Positions 1 to 6,223 of a DNA stretch of 13,114 nt are shown here, one piece after another. The stretch lies in NCBI GenBank assembly GCA_003151535.1, contig PLXT01000108.1, positions 20,376 through 33,489 of the forward strand, read 5' to 3'. The stretch is from Methanobacterium sp. Lineage in GTDB: Archaea; Methanobacteriota; Methanobacteria; Methanobacteriales; Methanobacteriaceae. The translations under genes and the position numbers were made by a program. Each line of letters opens with the position of its first letter. Within the stretch, counting starts at the first letter, position 1. The notes beneath the pieces are model-generated. The model was not told the origin of the DNA. It saw nothing but the letters and a program-made list of their open reading frames with translations, and did no database searches.

Positions 1-162
1 ATATAGTATCAAACAGTATTATATAGTATTGTATAGCAGATGTAATAGGGTAAAATACATTATAGTTAGAGCTATGGAATTGTAATTAAGGGGTTGTGTA
101 GAGAATAAAAATGTATAAATTTAGAAATGTGTTCGATCGAAGGTTTTTTTCAGGTTTTTTTT
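1..162. other. AT-rich intergenic end with short repeats
   Basis: No gene is visible here. The first 40 bases hold a direct repeat of ATATAGTAT (1-9 and 21-29) with further GTATT/GTATAG echoes at 17-36. A 10-bp perfect palindrome, TTCGATCGAA, lies at 132-141. It is followed on the plus strand by two T-runs (144-150 and 155-164) just before the cfbC stop codon. The plus-strand T-runs could end a rightward transcript entering from outside the window. For the minus-strand cfbC transcript they read as A-runs, and only a short T5 (107-111, minus) is available as a terminator. These roles are inferred. Confidence 0.4.
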
Positions 163-960
163 TTATTGGTATTTTCTGAAAAGTTGGTCAAATTCATTTA
201 TTTCCATTGGCTCTGGAATTACAAATTCTTGGTTTTCATAGATGGCATTGGCTAGTTTTCTATAGAGTTCTGCTTGTTGTGAATCTGGAAATTTTTCTAG
301 AACAGTTTTTGCATCTATTTCACTTTTTTGTACTATTTCATTGCGGGGTATGACTCCAATGATCCTGCTTTTGACTGTGTCAGCGAATTCCTGAACTATT
401 TCAAGCTCGTTTTCAATTCCCCTACAGTTGCATATAATACCGCCAAAATTGCCTTTAAGTTTTTTTATTCCTTTACATATGTTGTTTGCAGCATATAATG
501 CCATATATTCTCCTGATGTTACTATGTAAACTTCGTCTGCGAAATTTTCACGTAATGGAACTGCAAATCCACCGCAGACCACATCTCCGAGCACGTCGTA
601 GACTATTAGATCGAGATCTTCTGAAAAAACACCTAGACGTTCAAGGAGGTTCATGGCAACTATTACTCCCCTTCCTGCACATCCTACTCCGGGTTCTGGC
701 CCTCCTGATTCAGCACATTTCACATCACCATATCCTCGAAACAGAATATCTTCTATTGTTGCATTCTTTTTATTTTTTATTATATCGAGTATTGTGGGTA
801 TTCTTTCTCCCACCAGCGTTCTTGTAGTGTCTGCCTTTGGATCGCAACCTATTACCAGTACATTTTTGTCTTCGGAATGTGCTGCTGCAATGTTAGAGAC
901 TATGGTTGATTTTCCTATACCGCCCTTTCCGTAGATGGCAATTTTTTTGGTTTTATTCAT
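163..960 (-). CDS. cfbC: NifH-like iron protein, probable CfbC (Ni-sirohydrochlorin a,c-diamide reductive cyclase reductase)
   Basis: This is a 265-residue member of the NifH/BchL/CfbC family of ATP-driven [4Fe-4S] iron proteins. In methanogens the non-nitrogenase (group IV) member passes electrons to CfbD for reductive cyclisation of Ni-sirohydrochlorin a,c-diamide during coenzyme F430 synthesis in the cytoplasm. Visible are the deviant Walker A loop GKGGIGKST (11-19), the switch motif GCDPKAD (38-44) and the two cluster ligands Cys94 (GVGCAGRG) and Cys129 (VVCGGFA). These match the positions of the two ligands in nitrogenase NifH, and the length is typical of the family. ATG is preceded by GAGAGGGG. 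The start lies inside the end of the upstream CBS gene (8-base overlap), so the two are probably translationally coupled. No nifD, nifK or nifI is adjacent, which favours CfbC over a nitrogenase protein. A different group IV NifH paralogue remains possible. Confidence 0.8.
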   Translation of the reverse strand: MNKTKKIAIYGKGGIGKSTIVSNIAAAHSEDKNVLVIGCDPKADTTRTLVGERIPTILDIIKNKKNATIEDILFRGYGDVKCAESGGPEPGVGCAGRGVIVAMNLLERLGVFSEDLDLIVYDVLGDVVCGGFAVPLRENFADEVYIVTSGEYMALYAANNICKGIKKLKGNFGGIICNCRGIENELEIVQEFADTVKSRIIGVIPRNEIVQKSEIDAKTVLEKFPDSQQAELYRKLANAIYENQEFVIPEPMEINEFDQLFRKYQ

Positions 961-1429
961 CCCCTCTCACCATTGCGCCTATGATATCCCCCCTGGTTAC
1001 TATTCCAATTAACTTACCCTCACCATTAATTACTGGAAGTCTGTTAACTTTATGTGTGTCCATTAATTCTGCTGCGTCGGATATTGATGCTTCGGGACTT
1101 ATTTTAATCACTTTTTTAGTCATTATTTGATCTATTACTGTAGATGCATCTCTTTGCATGTCCTCGGCAATCTCGTCTAATTCGTATTTCATTTTTATTG
1201 GGAGTTCAATCAGGTCTAGGGGTGCTGGTAGTATGAGATTTATTCGGGGATGGTGTACTTCAAGAAGTCTCATTATATCTCCTTCACTGATTACTCCAAC
1301 AACCTTATTATTTTCGTCAACAACCGGAGCTCCGCTTATTTTATTATCCCTCAAACTCTGGGCTACGTCTACTATTTTATCCAGTTCATTAAATTTTATG
1401 ACATTTTTCTGCATAACATTTTCAATCAT
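953..1429 (-). CDS. Tandem CBS-domain protein
   Basis: This is a small cytoplasmic protein of about 158 residues made almost entirely of a CBS pair. CBS pairs usually bind adenosine ligands (AMP, ATP, SAM) and act as regulatory sensors. The first domain begins at the VMQKNVIKF segment and contains the typical GAPVVDENNKVVGVISEGDI core. The second begins at IMTKKVIKISPEASI and ends GKLIGIVTRGDIIGAM. A linker of roughly 55 residues separates them. I choose the ATG at 1429 because AAGGAG (1439-1444) lies 9 bases upstream and the likely TATA box (about 1471-1480) would start the transcript near 1450. The longer frame opening with TTG at 1465 would then lie upstream of the transcript. The stop overlaps the cfbC start by 8 bases, implying a CBS-cfbC operon. 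The ligand and any effect on CfbC are unknown. Confidence 0.85.
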   Translation of the reverse strand: MIENVMQKNVIKFNELDKIVDVAQSLRDNKISGAPVVDENNKVVGVISEGDIMRLLEVHHPRINLILPAPLDLIELPIKMKYELDEIAEDMQRDASTVIDQIMTKKVIKISPEASISDAAELMDTHKVNRLPVINGEGKLIGIVTRGDIIGAMVRGDE

Positions 1430-1470
1430 TAAAATCGACTCCTTTTTATTGATCTTTACCACCAAAAGTC

Positions 1471-1480
1471 TTAGTATAAA
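1471..1480 (-). promoter_or_regulatory. Probable TATA box of the CBS-cfbC operon
   Basis: On the minus strand this reads TTTATACTAA, preceded by an A-rich stretch that could serve as BRE. It lies about 45 bases upstream of the chosen ATG at 1429, giving an expected transcript start near 1450 and a short leader that retains the AAGGAG ribosome binding site. Confidence 0.55.
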
Positions 1481-1704
1481 TTTAATATCTTTTAAGGTAG
1501 TGAAATTTTAGTTTATCTTTGATTTTCCTACTACATTTGTTTTGTTATAGGGCATTATTTGAATTAGACTTGGGTTCAAATCTAGCTTTTTTTTGGATAG
1601 AAATTGTATTTATTATATTAGTGCAAAATTTGTAGGGTTTATCATTCTAAAATTAATTTTTGTAATAAGAATTAATGTCGTGAGGTAGTGATTTGAAATC
1701 TGGT

Positions 1705-1785
1705 TTAGGATGTTTGTTCTGACTTGGGATATTTGTTCTGACTTATTGGGTGTTTGTTCCGATTTAGGGTGTTTGTTTGGTTTTG
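1705..1785. repeat. Degenerate tandem repeat, about 19-22 bp, four copies
   Basis: On the plus strand four units follow one another: GGATGTTTGTTCTGACTTG (1708-1726), GGATATTTGTTCTGACTTA (1727-1745), GGTGTTTGTTCCGATTTAG (about 1749-1767) and GGTGTTTGTTTGGTTTTGG (about 1769-1787). The shared core is GGNTNTTTGTTCYGA-TT. The first two copies are nearly identical and the last two are more diverged. They lie 3' of the U32 gene. The strand is strongly biased (G/T on plus, A/C on minus). The function is unknown. Confidence 0.65.
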
Positions 1786-1839
1786 GCATATTCTGGTTTT
1801 ATGTATTGGGGTAGTGATGAGCTTTGTATTTTGTTGGAT

Positions 1840-3135
1840 TTATGTGGTTTCGTCTTTGATTATTCTTTTATATACTGCGTCGTTGGGTCTTACCTTTTCT
1901 TTTACATGTACAGCTACATTTTGGCCCTTGGAGATTTTTTCTATGTTTTTTCCGTTCACTTGCATGGATTCAACTTTCATGGCAATTGATCCTGTTTTGT
2001 TTCCTTGGATAATTATTTCTTCTCCCAGTTCAAGATTTTCCCATAATCGTATTTCGGCTGCTTCTACTTTTTGGTAGTAGTTTACAATCATTCCAATGTC
2101 TCTTTTGATAGATGTTGCTTGGTTGGAACTGCTGGTTTCATTTGGTGTTTTATAGAAAAATCCTGTGTCGAATCCTCGGTTAAATACTTTGGTAATGTCC
2201 TTTTCCCATTTTTCTATATTTTCTTGTTTTTGTAGGTTCCACATTCCATTGTTGTATATGTTAATTGCTTCCCTGTAAACACGTGTTACTGTTGCTACAT
2301 AATCTGCTGGTTTGGCCCTTCCCTCTATTTTAAACACCTTTACTCCTGCTTCTATTAGTTGGGGTATGTACTCCAACATGCAGAGATCCTTTGGACTGAG
2401 TATGTGTGTTCTGTCTGATGTTTTGTCTTCAAATTCTGTTTTTTGGGGTTTGAAATTTGTTTTGTCTGGTGTTTTATTTGGTTCTGGTTCGTATGCTCCG
2501 GTTATTATCAGTTCTTCTCCATCTTCTGATATTATTTTCCATTCCTTTCTACATGGTTGGAGACATTCTCCACAGTTTGCACTTCTATTGTAGAGATGGG
2601 AGCTTAAAAAGCATCTTCCTGATATTGCTACACACATGGATCCGTGTACAAAGACTTCTATTTCCATATTGGTATTTTTTGCTATTTCTTTTATTTCTTT
2701 GAGTGTGTTTTCTCTTGATAGTATGACCCTTGAGACTCCTAGTTTTTGTAGAATTTTTAATGCTTCGCTGTTGGATATATTTGCTTGTACACTCATGTGA
2801 ACTGGGATTTGATTTTGTGCTGCTATGTTGAGTGCCCCTAGATCTGATACTATGACTGCATCTGCTCCGGATGATTTGATTATGGGCATTAATTCTCTTA
2901 ATTCTTTTAAATCTCCTTCCTTTACAGTGGTGTTGGTGCATATGTAGAGTTTTACATTTGCATCGTGACAGGTTTTGACTGCTTTTGTTAGTTCGTTGGT
3001 GGAAAAGTTGGCTACATTTGCCCGCATATTGTATCCTTGTACACCTATGTAAACGGAATCGGCTCCGTTTTTTATTGCTGAGGTCAGTGATGCCATGTCC
3101 CTTGCAGGTGAAAGTAGTTCAACGATTTTTACCAC
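1840..3135 (-). CDS. Peptidase U32 family protein (TrhP/RlhA/UbiU-type)
   Basis: This 431-residue protein has a U32-type TIM-barrel N-terminus (ELLSPARD at 6-13, AKNGADSVYIG-like strand at 21-31). It carries the U32 signature EVFVHGSMCVAISGRCFLSS (160-179) followed by NCGECLQPCR (187-196). Cys168, Cys175, Cys188 and nearby Cys191/195 fit the iron-sulfur site described in this family. Despite the family name, characterised bacterial members hydroxylate tRNA or rRNA bases or ubiquinone precursors; the archaeal substrate is unknown. A hydrophilic Lys/Thr/Asp-rich insert sits at about 215-244, just after the cysteine segment. The start is GTG: a TATA-like box only about 20-25 bases upstream implies a leaderless or nearly leaderless mRNA. 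There is no ATG near the conserved N-terminus. It stands between purF and a repeat-bearing gap, probably as its own transcription unit. Confidence 0.87.
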   Translation of the reverse strand: MVKIVELLSPARDMASLTSAIKNGADSVYIGVQGYNMRANVANFSTNELTKAVKTCHDANVKLYICTNTTVKEGDLKELRELMPIIKSSGADAVIVSDLGALNIAAQNQIPVHMSVQANISNSEALKILQKLGVSRVILSRENTLKEIKEIAKNTNMEIEVFVHGSMCVAISGRCFLSSHLYNRSANCGECLQPCRKEWKIISEDGEELIITGAYEPEPNKTPDKTNFKPQKTEFEDKTSDRTHILSPKDLCMLEYIPQLIEAGVKVFKIEGRAKPADYVATVTRVYREAINIYNNGMWNLQKQENIEKWEKDITKVFNRGFDTGFFYKTPNETSSSNQATSIKRDIGMIVNYYQKVEAAEIRLWENLELGEEIIIQGNKTGSIAMKVESMQVNGKNIEKISKGQNVAVHVKEKVRPNDAVYKRIIKDETT

Positions 3136-3150
3136 CCTAATTTTTAGTTA

Positions 3151-3165
3151 AATTTATAAAAAAAA
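3151..3165 (-). promoter_or_regulatory. T8 terminator of purF overlapping the TATA box of the U32 gene
   Basis: The minus strand reads T8 (3158-3165) running directly into TTTATAAATT (3151-3160). The oligo-T lies about 45 bases beyond the purF stop, as expected for an archaeal terminator. The TATAAATT would place a transcript start at or next to the GTG start codon at 3135. One sequence may therefore serve both roles. This is inferred from pattern and spacing only. Confidence 0.5.
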
Positions 3166-3210
3166 TAAAATAATAGTTGGAATTTGAAAAGATTGAATTA
3201 TAAAATTATG

Positions 3211-4611
3211 TTAACAACGGTTTGCCTCATATTTGGCAATGTTATCTGGTAATGATGTCGGATATTCTCCTGTAAGGCATCCCATACATAGGTTTCCGTT
3301 TTCTAGGCCTATACAGTCTCTTAATGATTCTATACTGAGATAGCCTAATGAATCTACGCCTAGTATTTTTCTTATTTCTTCGACTTCTTTATCTGAGGCT
3401 ATTAGTTCTTTTTTTGTTGCCATTGCTATTCCATAGTAACAGGGCGATATTATGGGTGGACAACCGACACGTAAATGTATTTCTCTGGCTCCTGCTTCTC
3501 TTAGTACTTTTATTAGTGATCTTGATGTTGTTCCTCTTACAATACTGTCATCGACCAGTACTATGCTTTTGCCTTCGAGTTCTGATTTTATTGGGTTCAT
3601 TTTAAGCCTGACAGATGTTTCTCTTTCTGTTTGTGTCGGCATGATAAATGTTCTTCCCACGTAACGGTTTTTTATAAGTCCTTCCCCGTATCCTAGTCCT
3701 GATTCCCTTGAATATCCTATTGCTGCTGTTATTGCTGAGTCAGGTACTGGCATGACCACATCTGCATCTGCGGGGAATTCTCGTGAAAGTTCTTTTCCAA
3801 TGTTTAGTCTTACATTGTAAACTGATCTTCCGTCGAGAATACTGTCAGGGCGTGCAAAATAAACATATTCAAACATACAATGAGCCCTTCTAGGTTTTTC
3901 TTCTTCGGGAAGTGTGTAACTTTTTATTCCTTCATTTATATGTAGTATTTCTCCGGGTTCCACATCTCGTATGTAGTTGGCACCCACTACATCAAAAGCT
4001 ACTGTTTCCGATGCTACGATGGTTAAACCATCTAAGTTACCCATGGATAGTGGTTTTATCCCGCTTGGATCTCTTACAACATAGAGATCATCATTTACAA
4101 GAATTACAAGTGAATAGGAACCTGTAAGCATTTTTGTGATGTTTCTGATTGCTTCAATCATTTCTTTTGTTTTTATGTGTTCCCTTGTGAGGAGGTGACA
4201 TATTACTTCAGAGTCTGTTGTGGATTTAAATTCATATCCTAATAGTTCTAGTTCACATCGAAGTTCCATTGAATTGATTATATCCCCATTGTGAGCTATT
4301 GCTATTGTTCCAGATTCAAATTCACAGAAAAATGGTTGAGAATTTTCTATTTTTGATTTACCTGTAGTTGAATATCTTACATGTCCTATGCCTACGTGGC
4401 CGTCCATTCCTTCCATGTTTCCGTTGTTGAAAACATCACAGACTAGTCCCATTCCACGATAGGTTGATACTTCATCGCCGTTGTAGGTTGATATACCTGC
4501 AGATTCTTGTCCTCTGTGCTGCAGAGCGTATAAACCATAGTATATTTGGCGTGAAATGTTAATAGACTTATTACGAGAATATGCACCTACAATACCACAT
4601 TTATCCCTCAA
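3211..4611 (-). CDS. purF: Amidophosphoribosyltransferase (PurF)
   Basis: PurF catalyses the first committed step of purine synthesis, converting PRPP and glutamine to 5-phosphoribosylamine in the cytoplasm. The N-terminal class II glutamine amidotransferase domain starts CGIVGAY with nucleophile Cys5, so a four-residue propeptide (MRDK) must be cleaved. The C-terminal phosphoribosyltransferase domain carries the PRPP loop VLVDDSIVRGTT (351-362). Cys245, Cys391, Cys442 and Cys445 match the four ligands of the [4Fe-4S] cluster in Bacillus-type PurF, so this is the iron-sulfur, propeptide-bearing class. The 466-residue length is normal. The start is TTG, with GGGAGA about 8 bases upstream; no ATG in frame fits. 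It is flanked by its own promoter and by a T8 run, with no other pur genes nearby. Confidence 0.96.
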   Translation of the reverse strand: MRDKCGIVGAYSRNKSINISRQIYYGLYALQHRGQESAGISTYNGDEVSTYRGMGLVCDVFNNGNMEGMDGHVGIGHVRYSTTGKSKIENSQPFFCEFESGTIAIAHNGDIINSMELRCELELLGYEFKSTTDSEVICHLLTREHIKTKEMIEAIRNITKMLTGSYSLVILVNDDLYVVRDPSGIKPLSMGNLDGLTIVASETVAFDVVGANYIRDVEPGEILHINEGIKSYTLPEEEKPRRAHCMFEYVYFARPDSILDGRSVYNVRLNIGKELSREFPADADVVMPVPDSAITAAIGYSRESGLGYGEGLIKNRYVGRTFIMPTQTERETSVRLKMNPIKSELEGKSIVLVDDSIVRGTTSRSLIKVLREAGAREIHLRVGCPPIISPCYYGIAMATKKELIASDKEVEEIRKILGVDSLGYLSIESLRDCIGLENGNLCMGCLTGEYPTSLPDNIAKYEANRC

Positions 4612-4634
4612 TTGAAAATCTCCCTGATATTATA

Positions 4635-4678
4635 AGATAATATTTTGAATAGATTATCTCAAATAAATCATTTATAAT
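4635..4678 (-). promoter_or_regulatory. purF promoter region with a 7-bp inverted repeat
   Basis: On the minus strand a TATA-like ATTATAAATG (about 4669-4678) lies 60 bases ahead of the purF TTG start, giving an expected transcript start near 4645. Around that start is a perfect inverted repeat, AGATAAT (4635-4641) and ATTATCT (4653-4659), separated by 11 bases. Its position just downstream of TATA suits a repressor operator, but no regulator is known from this sequence. The repeat is AT-rich, so chance is possible. Confidence 0.4.
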
Positions 4679-4732
4679 CAATCTTATTTTGAAAATTAGA
4701 TTTCTATACATCTCTTTATGGATACTTTTTAT

Positions 4733-5623
4733 TTATTCCTTTAATAGGTTTGGGTTAAATTTTTCATCTGTAAATTCTTCCTTCAGATCCTCAATTTTAG
4801 AATCGTAAAAAATTAGAACTGCCCGTATTATTTTTAACCATTCTTTAGCAGCATCTTTTGATGCTGCTGCAATGTATTCTTGACCTATAATAATTTTTTC
4901 AGGCTTAAATTCATTAGATATAAAATAAATCTGTTCTTCTTCTGTTAATTCTTCATCAAATGATTCTTTCCATAGTTTTTTAAGTGAAAATCTTTCGAAA
5001 AGTTGTTTGGATTTGAGGAATTGATATTTATTTTTGATATCTGCGTGCCTATGTTTGGCATTCCTGAATTCGTCTTCCACTATTTTAAGCTTTTCAGCTT
5101 GTTTATCATTTGAATCTGATAATTTTTTATTTGTTGAGTTTAGCCTCTGGTTCTCGATCTCCAGATCCTTTTTCTCTTTGGCCAATACTAATAAATTCTC
5201 CCTTGATTCCATTAATTGTTCATCAAGTTCGCGAAATTTATGTATGTTGGCTATTGATGTGAGTCCTGTCCTGATAATGGCGTTTTTGATTTCCTTCTTT
5301 ATTATAGAGGGATCCATATATTCCACATCGTGACCAAAAGGAAATTTCATACGTTCAACATGTCCAACTTGATCTTTAAGACATTTTTTGAACTTTTCTG
5401 CTAGTTCCCTACCTGGTGCATCAACATCAGTTGCAATCAGTACTATATCTGCACCCTGGACTGCTTTCTTAGCTATATCAGGGTTAGTTGTTGGAATTAT
5501 AGCGGAGATGGTGATGTGGTATTCAGCACCGAGGGCAATGTTCTGCATTGCCCTTGATACTATTTCCACATCAGATGCACCTTCCACAATTATCCGAACA
5601 TCTATTGGATTAATCGCATCCAT
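4733..5623 (-). CDS. Toprim-domain protein with long coiled coil, function unknown
   Basis: I recognise the fold but not the gene. Residues about 8-100 look like a Toprim domain: IIVEGASDVE with the conserved Glu14-Gly15, and IATDVDAPGRELAEKF with Asp66 and Asp68 of the DxD metal site. Residues about 130-205 are a charged heptad-like coiled coil. Residues 206-296 are a mixed polar/hydrophobic C-terminal domain I cannot assign. Toprim domains occur in primases, topoisomerases, OLD nucleases and RNase M5, but this lacks the zinc finger and other domains of DnaG and the size of a topoisomerase. The ATG follows the rpl37e stop with no intervening base (TAAATG), so it is probably translated with rpl37e and transcribed from the lsm promoter. 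That setting suggests RNA processing or translation-linked work. This is inference only. Confidence 0.75.
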   Translation of the reverse strand: MDAINPIDVRIIVEGASDVEIVSRAMQNIALGAEYHITISAIIPTTNPDIAKKAVQGADIVLIATDVDAPGRELAEKFKKCLKDQVGHVERMKFPFGHDVEYMDPSIIKKEIKNAIIRTGLTSIANIHKFRELDEQLMESRENLLVLAKEKKDLEIENQRLNSTNKKLSDSNDKQAEKLKIVEDEFRNAKHRHADIKNKYQFLKSKQLFERFSLKKLWKESFDEELTEEEQIYFISNEFKPEKIIIGQEYIAAASKDAAKEWLKIIRAVLIFYDSKIEDLKEEFTDEKFNPNLLKE

Positions 5624-5806
5624 TTATGTCAACCTTAAACCGTTAAGCTTTTTATTCTGCCAGTTGTAAGTTCTGATCTTTGCAGATCTTCCGAATCCAC
5701 ATGCTGCGCAGTACTTTTTACGTGCGTTGTATGAGTTTTTACCACAACGCCTGCAACGGATATGGGTCTTTTTGTTACGCTTACCAAATGATGGTGTTCC
5801 TTTCAT
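5624..5806 (-). CDS. rpl37e: Large ribosomal subunit protein L37e (eL37)
   Basis: This 60-residue basic protein is a component of the archaeal/eukaryotic large ribosomal subunit and binds 23S rRNA. It begins MKGTPSFGKRNKKTH, as the family does, and contains a zinc ribbon with IRCRRCG (Cys18, Cys21) and YCAACG (Cys33, Cys36). It ends in the basic NWQNKKLNGLRLT tail. GGAGGAT (about 5814-5820) sits 7 bases before the ATG. It lies 58 bases after the Sm-like gene, an Sm-L37e arrangement familiar in archaea, and abuts the Toprim gene. A TATA-like stretch at 5831-5840 is probably too close to the start to be its promoter. Confidence 0.97.
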   Translation of the reverse strand: MKGTPSFGKRNKKTHIRCRRCGKNSYNARKKYCAACGFGRSAKIRTYNWQNKKLNGLRLT

Positions 5807-5864
5807 TTATTGTATCCTCCGTGATCTTAAATTTATATAGTCGAGTTGTAGTAGGATTAGTTTG

Positions 5865-6107
5865 TTATACTGGAGATATATAAACTATATTATCCCCTCT
5901 AATAAGGACGATTCCTAACCTTTTTGATGTCTCTCCGCCTTCTAATTCTTCGGCTTCGTTCAATACTAAATTCATATGCATGTCAAAACTTTTTAAAAGT
6001 CCCCTGAACTCTCTTCCACCTTTGAGCTCTATCAATACTTGTGTGTTCAATGATTTACCAAGTACATCTAAGGGTCTTGAAGTATTCACATTCTTCTGTA
6101 CAGTCAC
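5865..6107 (-). CDS. Archaeal Sm-like protein (SmAP/LSm)
   Basis: This 80-residue protein forms ring-shaped Sm oligomers that bind U-rich RNA. The Sm1 motif spans residues about 15-50 (VLIELKGGREFRGLLKSFD, then HMNLVLNEAEE), with the RNA-binding signature FDMHMNLVL. The Sm2 motif is IRGDNIVYISP at the C-terminus. It closely resembles what I recall of the structurally studied Methanothermobacter Sm protein MTH649. The start is GTG, chosen because AAGGTGAT (6111-6118) lies immediately upstream. A TATA-like box at about 6143-6151 gives a short leader. It is the first gene of the probable lsm-rpl37e-toprim operon, divergent from the PUA-domain gene. Confidence 0.96.
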   Translation of the reverse strand: MTVQKNVNTSRPLDVLGKSLNTQVLIELKGGREFRGLLKSFDMHMNLVLNEAEELEGGETSKRLGIVLIRGDNIVYISPV

Positions 6108-6142
6108 AATATCACCTTTCCTATAACTTCATTGTTGGTTCG

Positions 6143-6151
6143 ATTTATATT
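6143..6151 (-). promoter_or_regulatory. Probable TATA box of the lsm-rpl37e-toprim operon
   Basis: The minus strand reads AAATATAAAT, about 40 bases before the GTG start of the Sm gene. The expected transcript start (about 6120) leaves just enough leader for the AAGGTGAT ribosome binding site. Confidence 0.5.
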
Positions 6152-6179
6152 TAAATGTATCCGTTGCCAAATAATATAA

Positions 6180-6187
6180 TATAAATA
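6180..6187 (+). promoter_or_regulatory. Probable TATA box of the PUA-domain gene
   Basis: TATAAATA on the plus strand, within an AT-rich divergent promoter region shared with lsm. It predicts a transcript start near 6210 and a leader of about 50 bases containing the 13-bp tandem repeat and hairpin at 6224-6249. Confidence 0.45.
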
Positions 6188-6223
6188 TTGTAATTAATGT
6201 TTAAATTAAAGATTAGAAAAAGA

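Larger units (their letters stand above)
1430..1839. other. Gene-free stretch between the U32 gene and the CBS-cfbC operon
   Basis: I see no convincing gene in this roughly 400-base gap. Its right part (1705-1839) holds the degenerate tandem repeats listed separately and the 3' flank of the U32 gene. Its left part holds the CBS-cfbC promoter. The middle is AT-rich with a T8 run on the plus strand (1587-1594). That run is preceded by GGTTCAAATC (1573-1582), which resembles a tRNA T-loop but has no matching tRNA body. Confidence 0.6.

Noticed and set aside
163..960. Nitrogenase iron protein NifH of a nitrogen-fixation operon
   Set aside because: No nifD, nifK or nifI genes adjoin it, and a CBS protein is its partner. 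The sequence fits the group IV/CfbC type better.
1572..1594. GGGTTCAAATC followed by T8 on the plus strand, like the T-arm and terminator of a tRNA gene or an integration scar
   Set aside because: The bases flanking the loop do not form a proper T-stem, no acceptor, D or anticodon arms can be found upstream, and no integrase or foreign gene is near.
1705..1785. CRISPR array
   Set aside because: Units are contiguous with no unique spacers, are degenerate, and no cas genes are present.
1754..2077. Plus-strand frame of 107 codons with a hydrophobic, membrane-like translation
   Set aside because: The hydrophobicity follows from the G/T-rich plus strand opposite the U32 gene and its repeats. It overlaps the U32 coding end and has no credible start signal.
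2585..2941. 118-codon minus-strand open frame inside the U32 gene, plus several plus-strand frames across it
   Set aside because: They are shadows of the well-supported U32 frame, with low-complexity translations and no ribosome binding site or recognisable domain.
5831..5840. TATATAAAT box ahead of rpl37e as a separate promoter
   Set aside because: The predicted transcript start would fall at or within the ribosome binding site, so operon transcription from the lsm promoter is more likely.
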